Source of the DNA: Gnetum montanum
Lineage: Eukaryota > Streptophyta > Gnetopsida > Gnetales > Gnetaceae
Direction: 5' to 3'
DNA: 33,896 bases
Assembly: GCA_015680685.1 (NCBI GenBank)
Contig: MNCI01013583.1
Span: 816,173-850,068, forward strand
This document shows positions 1 to 9,180 of the stretch, in pieces. Within the stretch, counting starts at the first letter, position 1. Every line of letters starts with the position of its first letter. Below the pieces are notes generated by a model that saw only the letters and a program-made list of their open reading frames with translations, was not told the DNA's origin and did no database searches. The position numbers and the translations under genes were made by a program.

Positions 1-323
1 TGCAATGATGAAGTAATCTCGATCTTTATTGCTGGTCATGTGCGTGTCCAAGTACGGCACACTCGAATAAAGACATCGTACAATTACATTCACCACACTG
101 CGGGCAGACATGGGAAAAAATCTAACTCTGGAGGGATCAAACTACTAGAGCTTCGCTACTTCTATTCTGGGATAAGAAACAAGGGATAGCCACCTCTTAT
201 TTATAGATATGGCGGTGGACTGCGATATCGCATACATGATATCGTATGGAAGACGCGATATTGCAAGGGATGCGATATCACAGTGGACGCGATATCATGG
301 CCTATGCAACGCGCGTCTCATCA
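1..323 (-). mobile_element. Antisense LTR fragment (U3 and R) of the GATATC gypsy family
   Basis: Read on the minus strand, this piece begins at 323 with TGATGAGACGCG and matches the first ~300 bases of the sense LTR at 33507. It shows five GATATC-type units, a TATAAATA box (198-205), the block shared downstream of that box, and AATAAA (25-30). It runs off the left edge of the window, so its U5 and internal region are not visible. Because its U3 terminus sits exactly against a sense LTR piece of the same family, the simplest reading is a minus-strand element inserted into that LTR. Its target duplication would then be the five bases at 324-328 (CTTGT), which cannot be tested here. Confidence 0.85.
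198..205 (-). promoter_or_regulatory. TATA box of the antisense LTR
   Basis: TATAAATA on the minus strand, followed by AGAGGTGGC as in the other LTR copies and lying just downstream of the GATATC palindromes. It is the probable LTR promoter, by position and conservation. Confidence 0.65.
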
Positions 324-872
324 CTTGTTATTTCTTACCTGTTATTTATTACCCTGCAATAGTGCGGCATGAGTACGACTTGATTATGAGCATTTACAGA
401 TGTGTACGGCTAATCAAGGAATCGGTTGCTCGTCGCGATTAGATTCTCTCACCCTTTCCTCCTAGTTAAGTGCCTCAGTACGATCACTTCGAGCACGTGC
501 GTTACGCGTGGTGATCCCAGTAACGATTAGCATTTGGTAGCCGTGGTTGCATAGTTCAGGGTGTGTACGGTAAGTGGGAATGGATGCTGACGCCAGTTAA
601 TTTAGACTTAGGTCATTAATTAGAGTTAGCTAGTTTCTCAACCCTTCACCTCAATAGCATAGGAGAAAAACACAAAAGATATAAAAATCATATACCTCAG
701 CCTTACTTAACCATACACCGTGACAAACACAAGTAAGTCTGGGAAGACAACGAATGATTAACCCCAAGTGTTCCATGGGGCATGTAGGCATTTAGTCTGC
801 GGAGTTTGACTAGATCGCGCATGATACGCTCGTTTCGTATGGTTGAGTGTAAGGGTTCCTCGCCACTCATCA
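324..872 (+). mobile_element. Sense LTR fragment (R/U5 to 3' end) of the GATATC gypsy family
   Basis: From 324 the sequence follows the second part of the family LTR and ends in CACTCATCA at 872, like the LTRs ending at 27130 and 33112. It shares with the LTR at 33507 a stretch around GCGGCATGAGTACGACTTG that the 26355/32479 pair lacks, so it belongs to a different subfamily. There is no primer-binding site after 872. Instead the sequence continues as copia reverse-transcriptase code, so this is a 3' LTR or solo LTR inserted into a copia element. The U3 half is absent at 324, where the antisense LTR begins; it should lie left of the window. Confidence 0.85.
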
Positions 873-875
873 ATG

Positions 876-2233
876 GTGGATAAGTACAAGGCTTGGTTGG
901 TTGTTGGGGCCTTTGAGCAAAGGTAAGACATTGATTATTAAGAAACCTTTGTAGCCACTATGAAATAGAGGACTATACAGTGTATCTTGTCCTTAGTAGC
1001 TTCCTATGGATGGTAATTATATCAACTTGATGTGAAATCTACCTTTCTAAATGGAGATATGCAAGAAGAAATCTTTATGTAACAACTTAAAGGCTTTGTG
1101 GATTTTAAGTTTAGTGATCATGTTTGTAGATTGAAAACGATCTTATATGGCTTAAAGTAATCCCTCTATGAATGGTACATAAAATTTGATGAATTTATAC
1201 ATGAAATGAGGTTCAAATGATGCAATTTAGATGCTAGTCTTTATGTTATGGAGACAAAGGTCTCATGGAGAAATGTAATCATGCTATTATATGTTGATGA
1301 CATTGTAGTTATTGGGGAGAGTGCTCAACTGATAAACTGTGTTGAAAATCAATTGAAAATTAAATTGGAAATGTTGGACTTGGACCTACTCAACTATTTT
1401 CTTGGTCTTGAAATTCATCATTCAGTGAGCCACATATGAGTCATGCAAAAGAAATATGTTTTGAACTTATTGGAAGGCTATCATATGCTGGATTGTATGA
1501 TTTGATGAACATTGGTGGATTCTAGTGGTGCTCTATGAGTGGATGATTCAAAATCTATACCCAATCCCATGGTGTACTAAAAGTTAATTGGAAAACTGAT
1601 TTATCCAACTAATACTCAACTAGATATTGTGTATTTTGTTCATCTTTTATCTTGATTTAATCAAAAACCAACACGTATACAAATGAATTTGGCCTAAGGT
1701 ATATTGATGTATGTAAAGAGCATTGTTAATTATGAATTAATCTATGATTTTCTTTCAAAGGTTGATCTAGAGGGTTACATAGATGCAAGCTATGGTGGCA
1801 ATACTTTGTCATGGTGTTCGACTATAGGATTTTTGATCAAACACGATGGGAATACAATCTCATGGTGGTCAACAAAATAGAAGGCTGTTTTCTTATCTTC
1901 TATAGAATCCGAATACACGGCTACAATCAATTTGGTTACTGAATTGAAATGACTCCATCAATTATTCAAAGAACTTAAAGAGGACATTGTGTTGCTGATA
2001 ATGGTTCATTGTGACAATTAGAGTGCTATCAAGCTAATTAAAAATTTTGTGTTTCATGAGAGAACCAAATACATTGAAATTGCAGTGTATTACATTTGAC
2101 ATGCTTTTGTTGAAGGGTTTATCTCACCAATACACATTAATATCAGAGACCAATTTGCTGATGGTTTTACTAAGCCATTGAGTGTCGAAAATTTTAATAC
2201 TTTTGTAAATGGATTGAATCTTCAATCTTTGTA
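876..2233 (+). pseudogene. Ty1/copia pol remnant: reverse transcriptase and RNase H
   Basis: Translation gives the order of a copia Pol C-terminal half: VDKYKAWLVVGAFEQ (start of RT), LYQLDVKSTFLNGDMQEE near 1020-1075, the intact catalytic box YVDDIVVIG near 1290, YFLGLEI near 1395, then RNase H with YIDASYGG near 1780 and SIESEYTA near 1900. It ends with FADGFTKPLSVENF close to 2200. More than ten in-frame stops break it, so it is dead. Integrase, protease and gag are missing because the gypsy LTR inserted immediately upstream, in the first RT residues. No copia LTR can be recognised downstream. Confidence 0.9.
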
Positions 2234-2584
2234 AACAAACATAATGTTTCATTTGATTGAGGGTATTAAAGATATTATTTATTGTACAAACTCTTCATTA
2301 TGCTTTATATTTTTACTATATTTGTTATCATCATAATACACCGTCTATTATGTTTTCACATCGTGTTTCAACTATCACGGTGACATACTATTTTTCATTT
2401 ATTTGTTAATGTTTGTTAATCCATTTGTTGATACTTTATTATAACACCTATTCACGATTATGGCTGGTTGTTCTATCAACACAATGCTTCGTGTATTTGA
2501 AATATAAAGGTTGTGATGTTTGGATGTGTCACAATGATTGAGATCTTGCTTGAAACACACCCCTAGGTTGGCTTATGTAGAGGG
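2234..2584. other. Unassigned AT-rich stretch after the copia pol remnant
   Basis: Probably the 3' untranslated part and perhaps the decayed LTR of the copia element. A purine-rich GATTGAGGG sits near 2256, but no terminal repeat pair is available to prove an LTR boundary. No coding frame was recognised. Confidence 0.3.
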
Positions 2585-2660
2585 TTGTTGATAGCAAGCT
2601 TTGAACCTAGTATCTTCAAGTACAACGTTGTGCGAGTCGACCACCTAACCATGTGTCCTA
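2585..2660 (-). mobile_element. tRNA-derived SINE-like remnant
   Basis: On the minus strand a box A-like TGGTTAGGTGG (complement of 2641-2651) is followed 33 bases later by a box B-like GGTTCAAAGCT (2597-2607). This is the internal RNA polymerase III promoter spacing of tRNAs and tRNA-derived SINEs. No clean cloverleaf, CCA end or tail is visible, so it is a decayed SINE head or tRNA pseudogene rather than a working tRNA. Confidence 0.45.
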
Positions 2661-3224
2661 CAATTGCCCAAATTTGGAATAGAGTTTGGAAAGCTACATA
2701 TTAGTATTTTATTATCCCAAAAATTTTACATCTTACAACATCATCAATTTAGATTGGTGGAACTCGACACATTAATAAAATTGGAAGTGCTTTGAATGTA
2801 TGGTTGAAAGATTGACCATAATGTACTTTGGGAAACTTGGGCAACAAATGTTGGTATAATGAGGATGCCACCTACTTCCATTTCATATAAATGCTTGGTA
2901 GAGGAAGGGGCTGTAGGTGAGGATGCTGCCCTTGATTGTAGCCCCCATCTAAAATCCTAGGGTAGAATAAAACCAAGTGGCAAATAGCTTGTTAGAGGAG
3001 CCAAGCTAGGGCCTTCTGCCATAGGGATATGTTGGCTAACAATAAGAAATTACAAGGAGAATGTGGTATATATAATGGAACTTGACTGCTTGGGTCTTTG
3101 AGCCTTACATGATTATAATTTTATTTCTGAGGCTAGGATTAGATTGTTACCTTGATATGATTAATTTATTTTTTAAAAATTTGATCCTTGAGTGTTAAGA
3201 TCCCAAGAATATTCTCATTATACT
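2661..3224. other. Unrecognised intergenic sequence
   Basis: No coding frame of note. A TATAAAT at about 2887 lies in an unremarkable setting. I see no repeat or domain that can be named. Confidence 0.3.
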
Positions 3225-5836
3225 TCAAATCCTTATTTTTTTTTGTGTAATGTTCAAGAAATATATATTAAGAAGTGTGGGGAGAGAACTCCCCAAGATT
3301 AATGGGTACACAACAATAAAATAAGAACCCAAGGAGATAACCCCCTGAAGGCCTCTCCAAAACACCCTGAATCCAAACCACCAGTCTAACATCCCCCTGT
3401 TTGGCCCAAGGCTAGAGCATTGTCCAAAGTGCTACAACACAGACCGAAATAGACAACCACAAAAAGAATCAGATTGATTGACAACTTTTGAACAACCTCC
3501 CACCACTCAAACCCCACACCCTACCCTTACAACTTCTTGGGAAGTCTAAAATAGCAACATGTCGCCCTTTCCTGAGCATGGATGGCATCTAGCATGGCTC
3601 GGTGGTGCTCCATATCGACGAATGCGGCCATCTATTGGAAGTCCTTTAGGGCCTTTACCTTGCCCTCACACCCCTCCAGACTTCCCCAGCCATCGAAATG
3701 TAGCTTGATAGATCTTCAAATATGCCTTCGTAATGCCATCTAGGACGTATTACGATTGATGTTCTTGACAACATACAAGCATTATCCTTCCTCTAGCCAC
3801 CTCCACATATTCTATTTGTGGGCTTCATCAATCTATCATTGGAGCTCCTCCTCCTCATGCTGCTCCCTCTGCCTCCTCTCTCGCTTAGCCTGTTCTACCT
3901 CCACTTTGTGCTACTCCTCCTGCAATAATTCTATACAAATATGCTCTTGTAGGGAGTCCTCTAGGGCTACCTTGCTTGTAGCCTCCTTAAGCTCCCACCT
4001 TCTCTTTAGCTCTTGTTCCCTTTTGGCTAACTACTGCTTAGCCATTCGCTTGTCGCAATTGAACTAATGCTTCCTTACCATCCACTTGGTCTCATAGACA
4101 TGTCGATCTTCCCTCTGAGCTCGCTCTGTAGCCTCCTCAGCAATCCTAGTTGTAGCCACCTCCACCTTTGCTAGGATAGTGTTCTTTCGAGACTTAGCCA
4201 CCGCCATCTCTACTTCCAGTCTTTGAACCTTGGCATTGGCTTCCTCCACAACCTCCTGCACGACCATTGCATCCTTGTCAGCTGTAGCTAACTGAATCCT
4301 CTCTAGATCATGACTTTACGAAGGTTCCCTCGCCTCTTCACCCCTATTCTACGATCACCCCTCAACACTTGACCAATGGCTGTACACTGCCCACGATTTC
4401 AATCATGGTGGTCTAGGCACCATCAACATCGCAACCCTCCAAAGGGCTAAAATAAGCCCTGAATGATGCCCTTGCCATTGCCACTTAAGAGCCTCAAAGA
4501 AGAAATGTGGTAGGTTACACATCCAAGTTTAAGGCATTTAAGAAATGAAAAGTGGACCCCCTACAACTTCCACATGTTACTATATTGTACAAAGAATCTG
4601 TCCACTAATTCAGTTGTCATTTGCTAGAGCTGTGATAGGGTAGACATGGGCACCTAGCCACTTGTTGTTTTCAGGATGATCCTAGTGAAGAAAATCTACA
4701 TGTCTGGTAGGCCACGTGCCTAAGGAAGGATAACATCCCCAATCATTAGTGTCCCTAGAACCATAGAAATCACATTAACGATGAGAGGGATTTGGACCCC
4801 TCCAAATATTATGGCATCATCTTGCCATCTACGCTAGAAGGAGCTAGTTGCCAGGTTTGGGTCTCCTTTTAGCAGCTCAAACACCTTCACCCAACCTTGC
4901 AAGTCACCATTGAATGATTTCCTTTTCCACAAACTGTGAACCTGGGCACAATGGCCCCACTGCATGCCTTTGGCATGTTTGCCGGAAGATTCCTGTACTC
5001 AATGCAAAGTGTTTCTTCGATTGATGGGAGAGCAAGAACAACTTCTTTCACTTTGTCCCTAGCCCCAATGCTTGCCAAACATAGAATCTAGCATAGCCCA
5101 TACGGTCCATTGAAACTGTCAAATTTGCTGAATTTGCCAAAGAACCCCACATCATTTTTAAGAAATTAGACGTCTAAAACTCCAAGGGAAGATCAAAGAT
5201 CTGAAGCTAGATTGGCGCCAAGGCAAATAGGAATCTTATGCAACCCCAGGTGCAATGGAGCCAACCCATAGGCACCATAAAACCAAGGTCCCCAAGTAAC
5301 ACCTTATCACGGTCTATAGTCAATTGAAACACAAACAGAAGTCAATTGCTAGCCGAAGTGCGAACTTGCACATCCTTCAATCCTTGGCTCGAGAAAGCCC
5401 ACCTTCGAATGAGGTCTATCTGCAAGAGCACACCCTTAGAAACGAACTTTCCAAGGAGGCTAAGCTCCAGGGTTTGCATCCCCTCATTGGGCGATTGAGG
5501 AATTTGCAAATGCATAATGCCTTCCTTCCTTGAACAAGCTTCAATATCTCCATCGGTTGGACGCTAGCCAGCTACATTGGCTGAGGCAGCCCCAAAAGCC
5601 CTAAGAATGCCTACCTTCTCATTCTCCCCCACAAGGTTGCTCGTAGCGTATCCGAATAGCCCCCCATTAGCGCCAGTCCCACCTATCCCCACCCTGTCGT
5701 AGGTCCTCCCCCCCCGGGGCCATGATCCTTGCCTGTGAGCTTGCTACCGCCGCCGGTTCCTAGCCACCCCGTTCCGCTCCTTCCTGCTCTCCCTGCTGCA
5801 CTCCTGCCCATCTTCCCTTTCTCAAATCCTTATTTT
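3225..5836 (-). mobile_element. L1-type retroposon carrying ORF1 only, with a 15 bp target duplication
   Basis: The 15 bases TCAAATCCTTATTTT occur at 3225-3239 and again at 5822-5836. The left copy runs into a T stretch, that is, a poly(A) tail on the minus strand. Duplications of 7-20 bp plus an A tail are the mark of L1-type target-primed reverse transcription. The 2.6 kb insert between them reads on the minus strand from a G-rich 5' end near 5820 to the tail at 3240. Only an ORF1-like gene is inside, with no endonuclease or reverse transcriptase. It could be an internally deleted LINE, a separate non-autonomous family, or a retrocopy of an ORF1-like host gene. Confidence 0.8.
3500..5800 (-). 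pseudogene. DUF4283 / zinc-knuckle ORF1-like gene (broken)
   Basis: An ATG at 5803-5801 opens a Gly-rich leader. Across frames the protein then reads LELSLLGKFVSKG and LIRRWAFSSQGLKDVQV (5470-5390), then the fragment DRDKVLLGDLGF near 5300, the pattern of the DUF4283 domain in plant LINE ORF1 proteins. Next come DRMGYAR-like and LPSIEETLCIEYRNLPA (5110-4990) and a damaged Cys/His cluster where zf-CCHC_4 normally follows. An Ala/Glu/Lys/Arg-rich segment (4330-3830) looks like a long coiled coil. The family binds nucleic acid, probably the element's own RNA. Several stops and frame changes break the gene, so it is inactive as read. Domain calls are by eye. Confidence 0.7.
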
Positions 5837-6213
5837 ATCAATATAAGCTCTTTTTAATTGTTAAAAAAATTAGCAATGAATTTATTAACAAAAAACGATG
5901 ACGACGCATTCCTATTCAAGCTATACTTAAGGGAAGAGCCTTTTGTTGTCTGAATGAGCTTATCGACTCTTTGTACACTCATTTAGCATACATTCATTCA
6001 GATATTTTGTTAAATTGTTTAATCATATGGAATCTTTTCAATTCGTCTTTAACTACATTCAGTATATGGTAAAAATCTTTATTGCATGCTTGTCTAGGAG
6101 CATATTTGCAGGCAACATCATTGTATTCTTTGTGCATATAATCAAATGCTTGTAAAGTCACGCAACTCTGATTCATTATTAAATCCAATCTATGTCAATA
6201 ACTCATATTGCGG
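5837..6213. other. Sequence between the L1 insertion and the first recognisable FtsH exon
   Basis: AT-rich. The expected upstream FtsH exons (transmembrane region, Walker A) were not found here or further left in the window. A 64-codon minus-strand frame (5994-6188) has no recognisable domain. Confidence 0.4.
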
Positions 6214-6339
6214 GCACCTTGCATTGGTTTAATTGATGAAATTGATGCAATTGGTTCTACTAGAAAACAATGGGAAGGTCATACCAAAAAGACACTGCAT
6301 CAGCTACTTGTTGAAATGGATGGTTTTGAGCAAAATGAG
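6214..6339 (+). CDS. FtsH-like exon 1: Walker B region
   Basis: Forty-two codons from [15 protein letters not shown] to MDGFEQNE, phase 0 at both ends. Walker B acidic residues D and E are present. The donor GAG|GTAAAT is good. The acceptor should be CAG before GCACCT, but the sequence reads CGG, so the AG is lost. Confidence 0.85.
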
Positions 6340-6463
6340 GTAAATGCACAGATACGTTACTTTGAAGACGATCTATACCCTGATTGTGTAATTGTCCGGC
6401 ATTTCTCATTCTTCTTATGTTATAATTTTTTGTCTGATATAACATTTCTGGGTTTAACCACAG

Positions 6464-6544
6464 GGGATTTTAGTGATAGCTGCAACCAATTTACCTGAAA
6501 TTCTTGATCCTGCACTGACAAGGCCGGGAAGATTTGATAAGCAT
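6464..6544 (+). CDS. FtsH-like exon 2: second region of homology
   Basis: Twenty-seven codons, [16 protein letters not shown] then [10 protein letters not shown], with both conserved arginines that sense ATP in AAA+ proteins. Acceptor CCACAG and donor GTGAGT are canonical. The upstream intron is 124 bases. Confidence 0.9.
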
Positions 6545-6686
6545 GTGAGTCGTAAATTACACATTTCCTATTGTGTTACTGTGTTTTTACTACCAATTTG
6601 AAAACGATCTATTTGGAGGATCAGGAAGATAAACTCCTAGAATAGGGACATCAGTAGTTTTACTAATTGGCATGCCTCAATTGCAG

Positions 6687-6816
6687 GTTGTGGTTCCAAC
6701 ACCTGATGTGCGTGGCAGACGAGAAATTTTAGAGCTTTATTTACAGAATAAACCTGTCTCTGAGGATTTGGATGTAAAAACTCTTGCTCGTTGCACTACT
6801 GGTTTCAATGGTGCAG
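6687..6816 (+). CDS. FtsH-like exon 3: AAA lid, first part
   Basis: Forty-three codons plus one base, from VVVPTPDVRGRRE to TTGFNGA. Acceptor TTGCAG is canonical. The intron should begin with GT directly after GCAG, but reads ATTTGTT, so the donor is AT. It does not match the U12 donor consensus and the intron ends in AG. Confidence 0.85.
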
Positions 6817-6962
6817 ATTTGTTAATTTCTTTTATAATTCCCGATCCTTTAATTTATGTGACAACTGTAAGATGAAAATATAGGTCTTGCGATGCCTGTA
6901 CTCTGACGTGTTTATTATATCCATTATTCAAACTTTATTTGCGAATTTCTTTTATTATGCAG

Positions 6963-7111
6963 ATTTAGCAAACCTTGTGAACATTGCAGCAATCCAGGCA
7001 GCAATGGAAGGTAATGAGAAGTTGACATCCAGGCAGTTGGAATTTGCTAAAGACAGGATAATTATGGGAGCTGAAAGAAAATCTATGCTTGTCACTGAAG
7101 AGTCACGGAAG
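6963..7111 (+). CDS. FtsH-like exon 4: AAA lid, second part
   Basis: From (D)LANLVNIAAIQAAMEG to MLVTEESRK. Acceptor ATGCAG is canonical. The exon should end AAG followed by GTAAGC, but only AAGTAAGC is present. Using the available GT removes one coding base and would give a frameshift and an early TGA after joining to the next exon. Confidence 0.85.
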
Positions 7112-7252
7112 TAAGCTAGCTTAAAGATGCTTGTGCTGCCAAATGCTCCTGTAGATTTATTCTATTGATTATTGCCTAGGTATGAGAAATACTTTTTTCT
7201 TGCTGATTATATTTCTTATAAATAAAAAGATTAATGGTTTATCATTTGCCAG

Positions 7253-7534
7253 TTGACTGCATACTATGAAGGAGGTCATGCAGTTGTTGCATATTATACA
7301 CCAGGTGCACATCCACTCTACAAGGCTACTATAATGCCTCGTGGGTCAGCTTTGGGAATGGTTACTCAGTTGCCTGACAAAAATGAAACATCTATTAGCA
7401 GATCACAGTTGTTAGCCAGACTTGATGTTTTGATGGGAGGGCGAGTTGCAGAGGAACTGATTTTTGGTCACGATTCTGTTACAACTGGTGCTAGCAATGA
7501 CTTTCAAAAAGCAACTGAGTTGGCGGAGTACATG
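7253..7534 (+). CDS. FtsH-like exon 5: zinc-protease core with altered HExxH
   Basis: Ninety-four codons from LTAYYEGGHAVVAYY to TELAEYM. In active FtsH the motif is H-E-x-x-H; here the codon at 7265-7267 is TAT, giving Y-E-G-G-H, so one zinc ligand is missing. The later Asp ligand in TTGASNDFQKAT is present. A single C-to-T change explains the Tyr. Acceptor TGCCAG and donor GTACAC are usable. Even if spliced correctly, the product should lack peptidase activity, as in the FtsHi proteins, though those belong to another branch. Confidence 0.88.
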
Positions 7535-7849
7535 GTACACATTTTTAGAAATTTTTGTGGATGTTTCAAATTCTTTCATGTATGCTGTTGAGTACCAAAA
7601 TAATAAACCTACTAGGTTTGCCGTCTTTGTGTTATTTAATAAAGTGCTAAATAATTCTTACTGTTTTAGACATAAAGTAGCATATTGTGCATCTTGAAAC
7701 ATAATTGTTGATATCCTTTCTATGATCAAATATTGGAATTTGACTTTAATATGGAATTGTTGGTCTTGCATAGTTCTATGATCTTTCAATGTCAAATACT
7801 TATTTCAAGAGAAAGGAACTCTGCGATTTTCAAAAGTGGAATCAACATT

Positions 7850-9180
7850 ACACAAATAGCCTACATTATGATATGGAAAAGAGAATGGAGAATATGCAGG
7901 GATTGCAAAGCAATACCTAGAGAAAACCTTGCAACTCAATATAGCTTAATGGCAACAGACTTAGCTATCCAGTTTTAAAGAAAAGACAGGATCTTTGGAT
8001 TTGAGTGCTAGTGCAAATATATATAGATACAAATGAGAAATTGTATCAAGAGGATAGGGATGGGCATTCTTGAAGTGTCATAAGGAAATAAGTACATACA
8101 AAAGGAAACCTAGCGGTTCGGTGAGAAGTGCAACATACAATTTAAATTAAGAAGTGCTTCAAAGTGTGGCAACAAAGTAGGAGACATAAGATTTTGAAAA
8201 AATACAAGATAACAAAGAAGTTGTTGAATAAGGCAAAGCATAACCCTTTTGATCATATCAGATGTATCAAGCTATTCTATGCCACATTCAATGAAAGTTT
8301 GCAAAGAGACTACCAATGTTACTTTCAGCAAAAGTTTGCAAAGATGAAGGATTATTTACTTGGGAAATTGTTAAGAGGTACATTACAAAAAACTGAATTT
8401 GGAATAGATAATCAGTTCAGTTTTATGCTTGGTCAATATTGAAGCCATTTTTTGTTGAAATAATTAAAGAAAAATTAGATGGAAGAGGAATAATTTGCAT
8501 ATTGTTTTCATTAATTTGGAGAAGATTAAGATACTGTAATTGAATATATCAATCCTATCCAAGATATGTATGATTAAGCCTCAACTAGATTTTGCACTGT
8601 ATGTGGAGAAACCACTTTTTGTAATGATACCTTTACACCTAGGATTTGCTTTAGTTCACACTTGCATTAGCAGGTTTTAATACTAGGATGAGCACACTTC
8701 TTTGCAATTGTTATAGATGGGTTGACAAAAGAAATGCAAGATAAGATTCCTTCTTGTATGCTTTTTGGAGATGATGATGTGTTGATTGGTAATTCTATGG
8801 AAGTTCTTTCTACAAAAACTGAGACATGGAGAAGAACCTTAGAATCCGAAGGGTTATGGGTTAGCACAAGCAAAACAGAATATATGAAGTACATCTTTAG
8901 TGGTATAACAAGTAATGAAGCTATAAAGATAAAAGTCCAAGATCAAGAACTTACACAAAAGAATTAATTCCAATATTTGGGATTGATTTTACAAATGAAT
9001 GGCGACATCAACAATGATGTGACAAACCAAATTGAAGTAGGACAGATGAAATTGAGAGAAGCTAGTGTTGTGTTTTATTATAAAAGAATTCCTATTGTAT
9101 AAAAGCGACTCAATGCCTTCATTGAGAAAGCCTTGTTATCTCAAAGGTCAACTTATTAATTCAATGGACAAGAATGTATC
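7850..9180 (+). pseudogene. RTE-type LINE remnant (endonuclease end and reverse transcriptase) in intron 5
   Basis: Fragments read CKAIPRENLATQ near 7905, VWQQSRRHKILKKYKI near 8165, NQFSFMLGQ near 8415, MLFGDDDVLIG near 8760, then TLESEGLWVSTSKTEYMKY to 8890, ending with QYLGLILQMNGDINNDV near 8975 and RIPIV. This is the order of the plant RTE-clade LINE polyprotein, whose RT box is normally FADD; here it is FGDD. Many stops and frame shifts separate the pieces. It lies in the sense direction of the FtsH-like gene inside its 5.2 kb intron, accounting for about a quarter of that intron. The 5' endonuclease part is mostly lost and no tail or duplication was found. Confidence 0.8.

Noticed and set aside
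215-323. GATATC palindromes as a CRISPR array or satellite.
   Set aside because: The units are short, irregular and confined to LTR U3 regions; no spacers of constant length.
3756-4067. Ser/Cys/Leu-rich 103-codon plus-strand frame.
   Set aside because: It is the antisense shadow of the coiled-coil part of the L1 ORF1.
5994-6188. 64-codon minus-strand frame before the FtsH-like exons.
   Set aside because: No recognisable motif; similar short frames occur by chance throughout the window.
6817-6962. U12-type (AT-AC) intron after FtsH-like exon 3.
   Set aside because: The intron begins ATTTGTT, not the U12 donor ATATCC, and ends in CAG. A GT-to-AT mutation is simpler.
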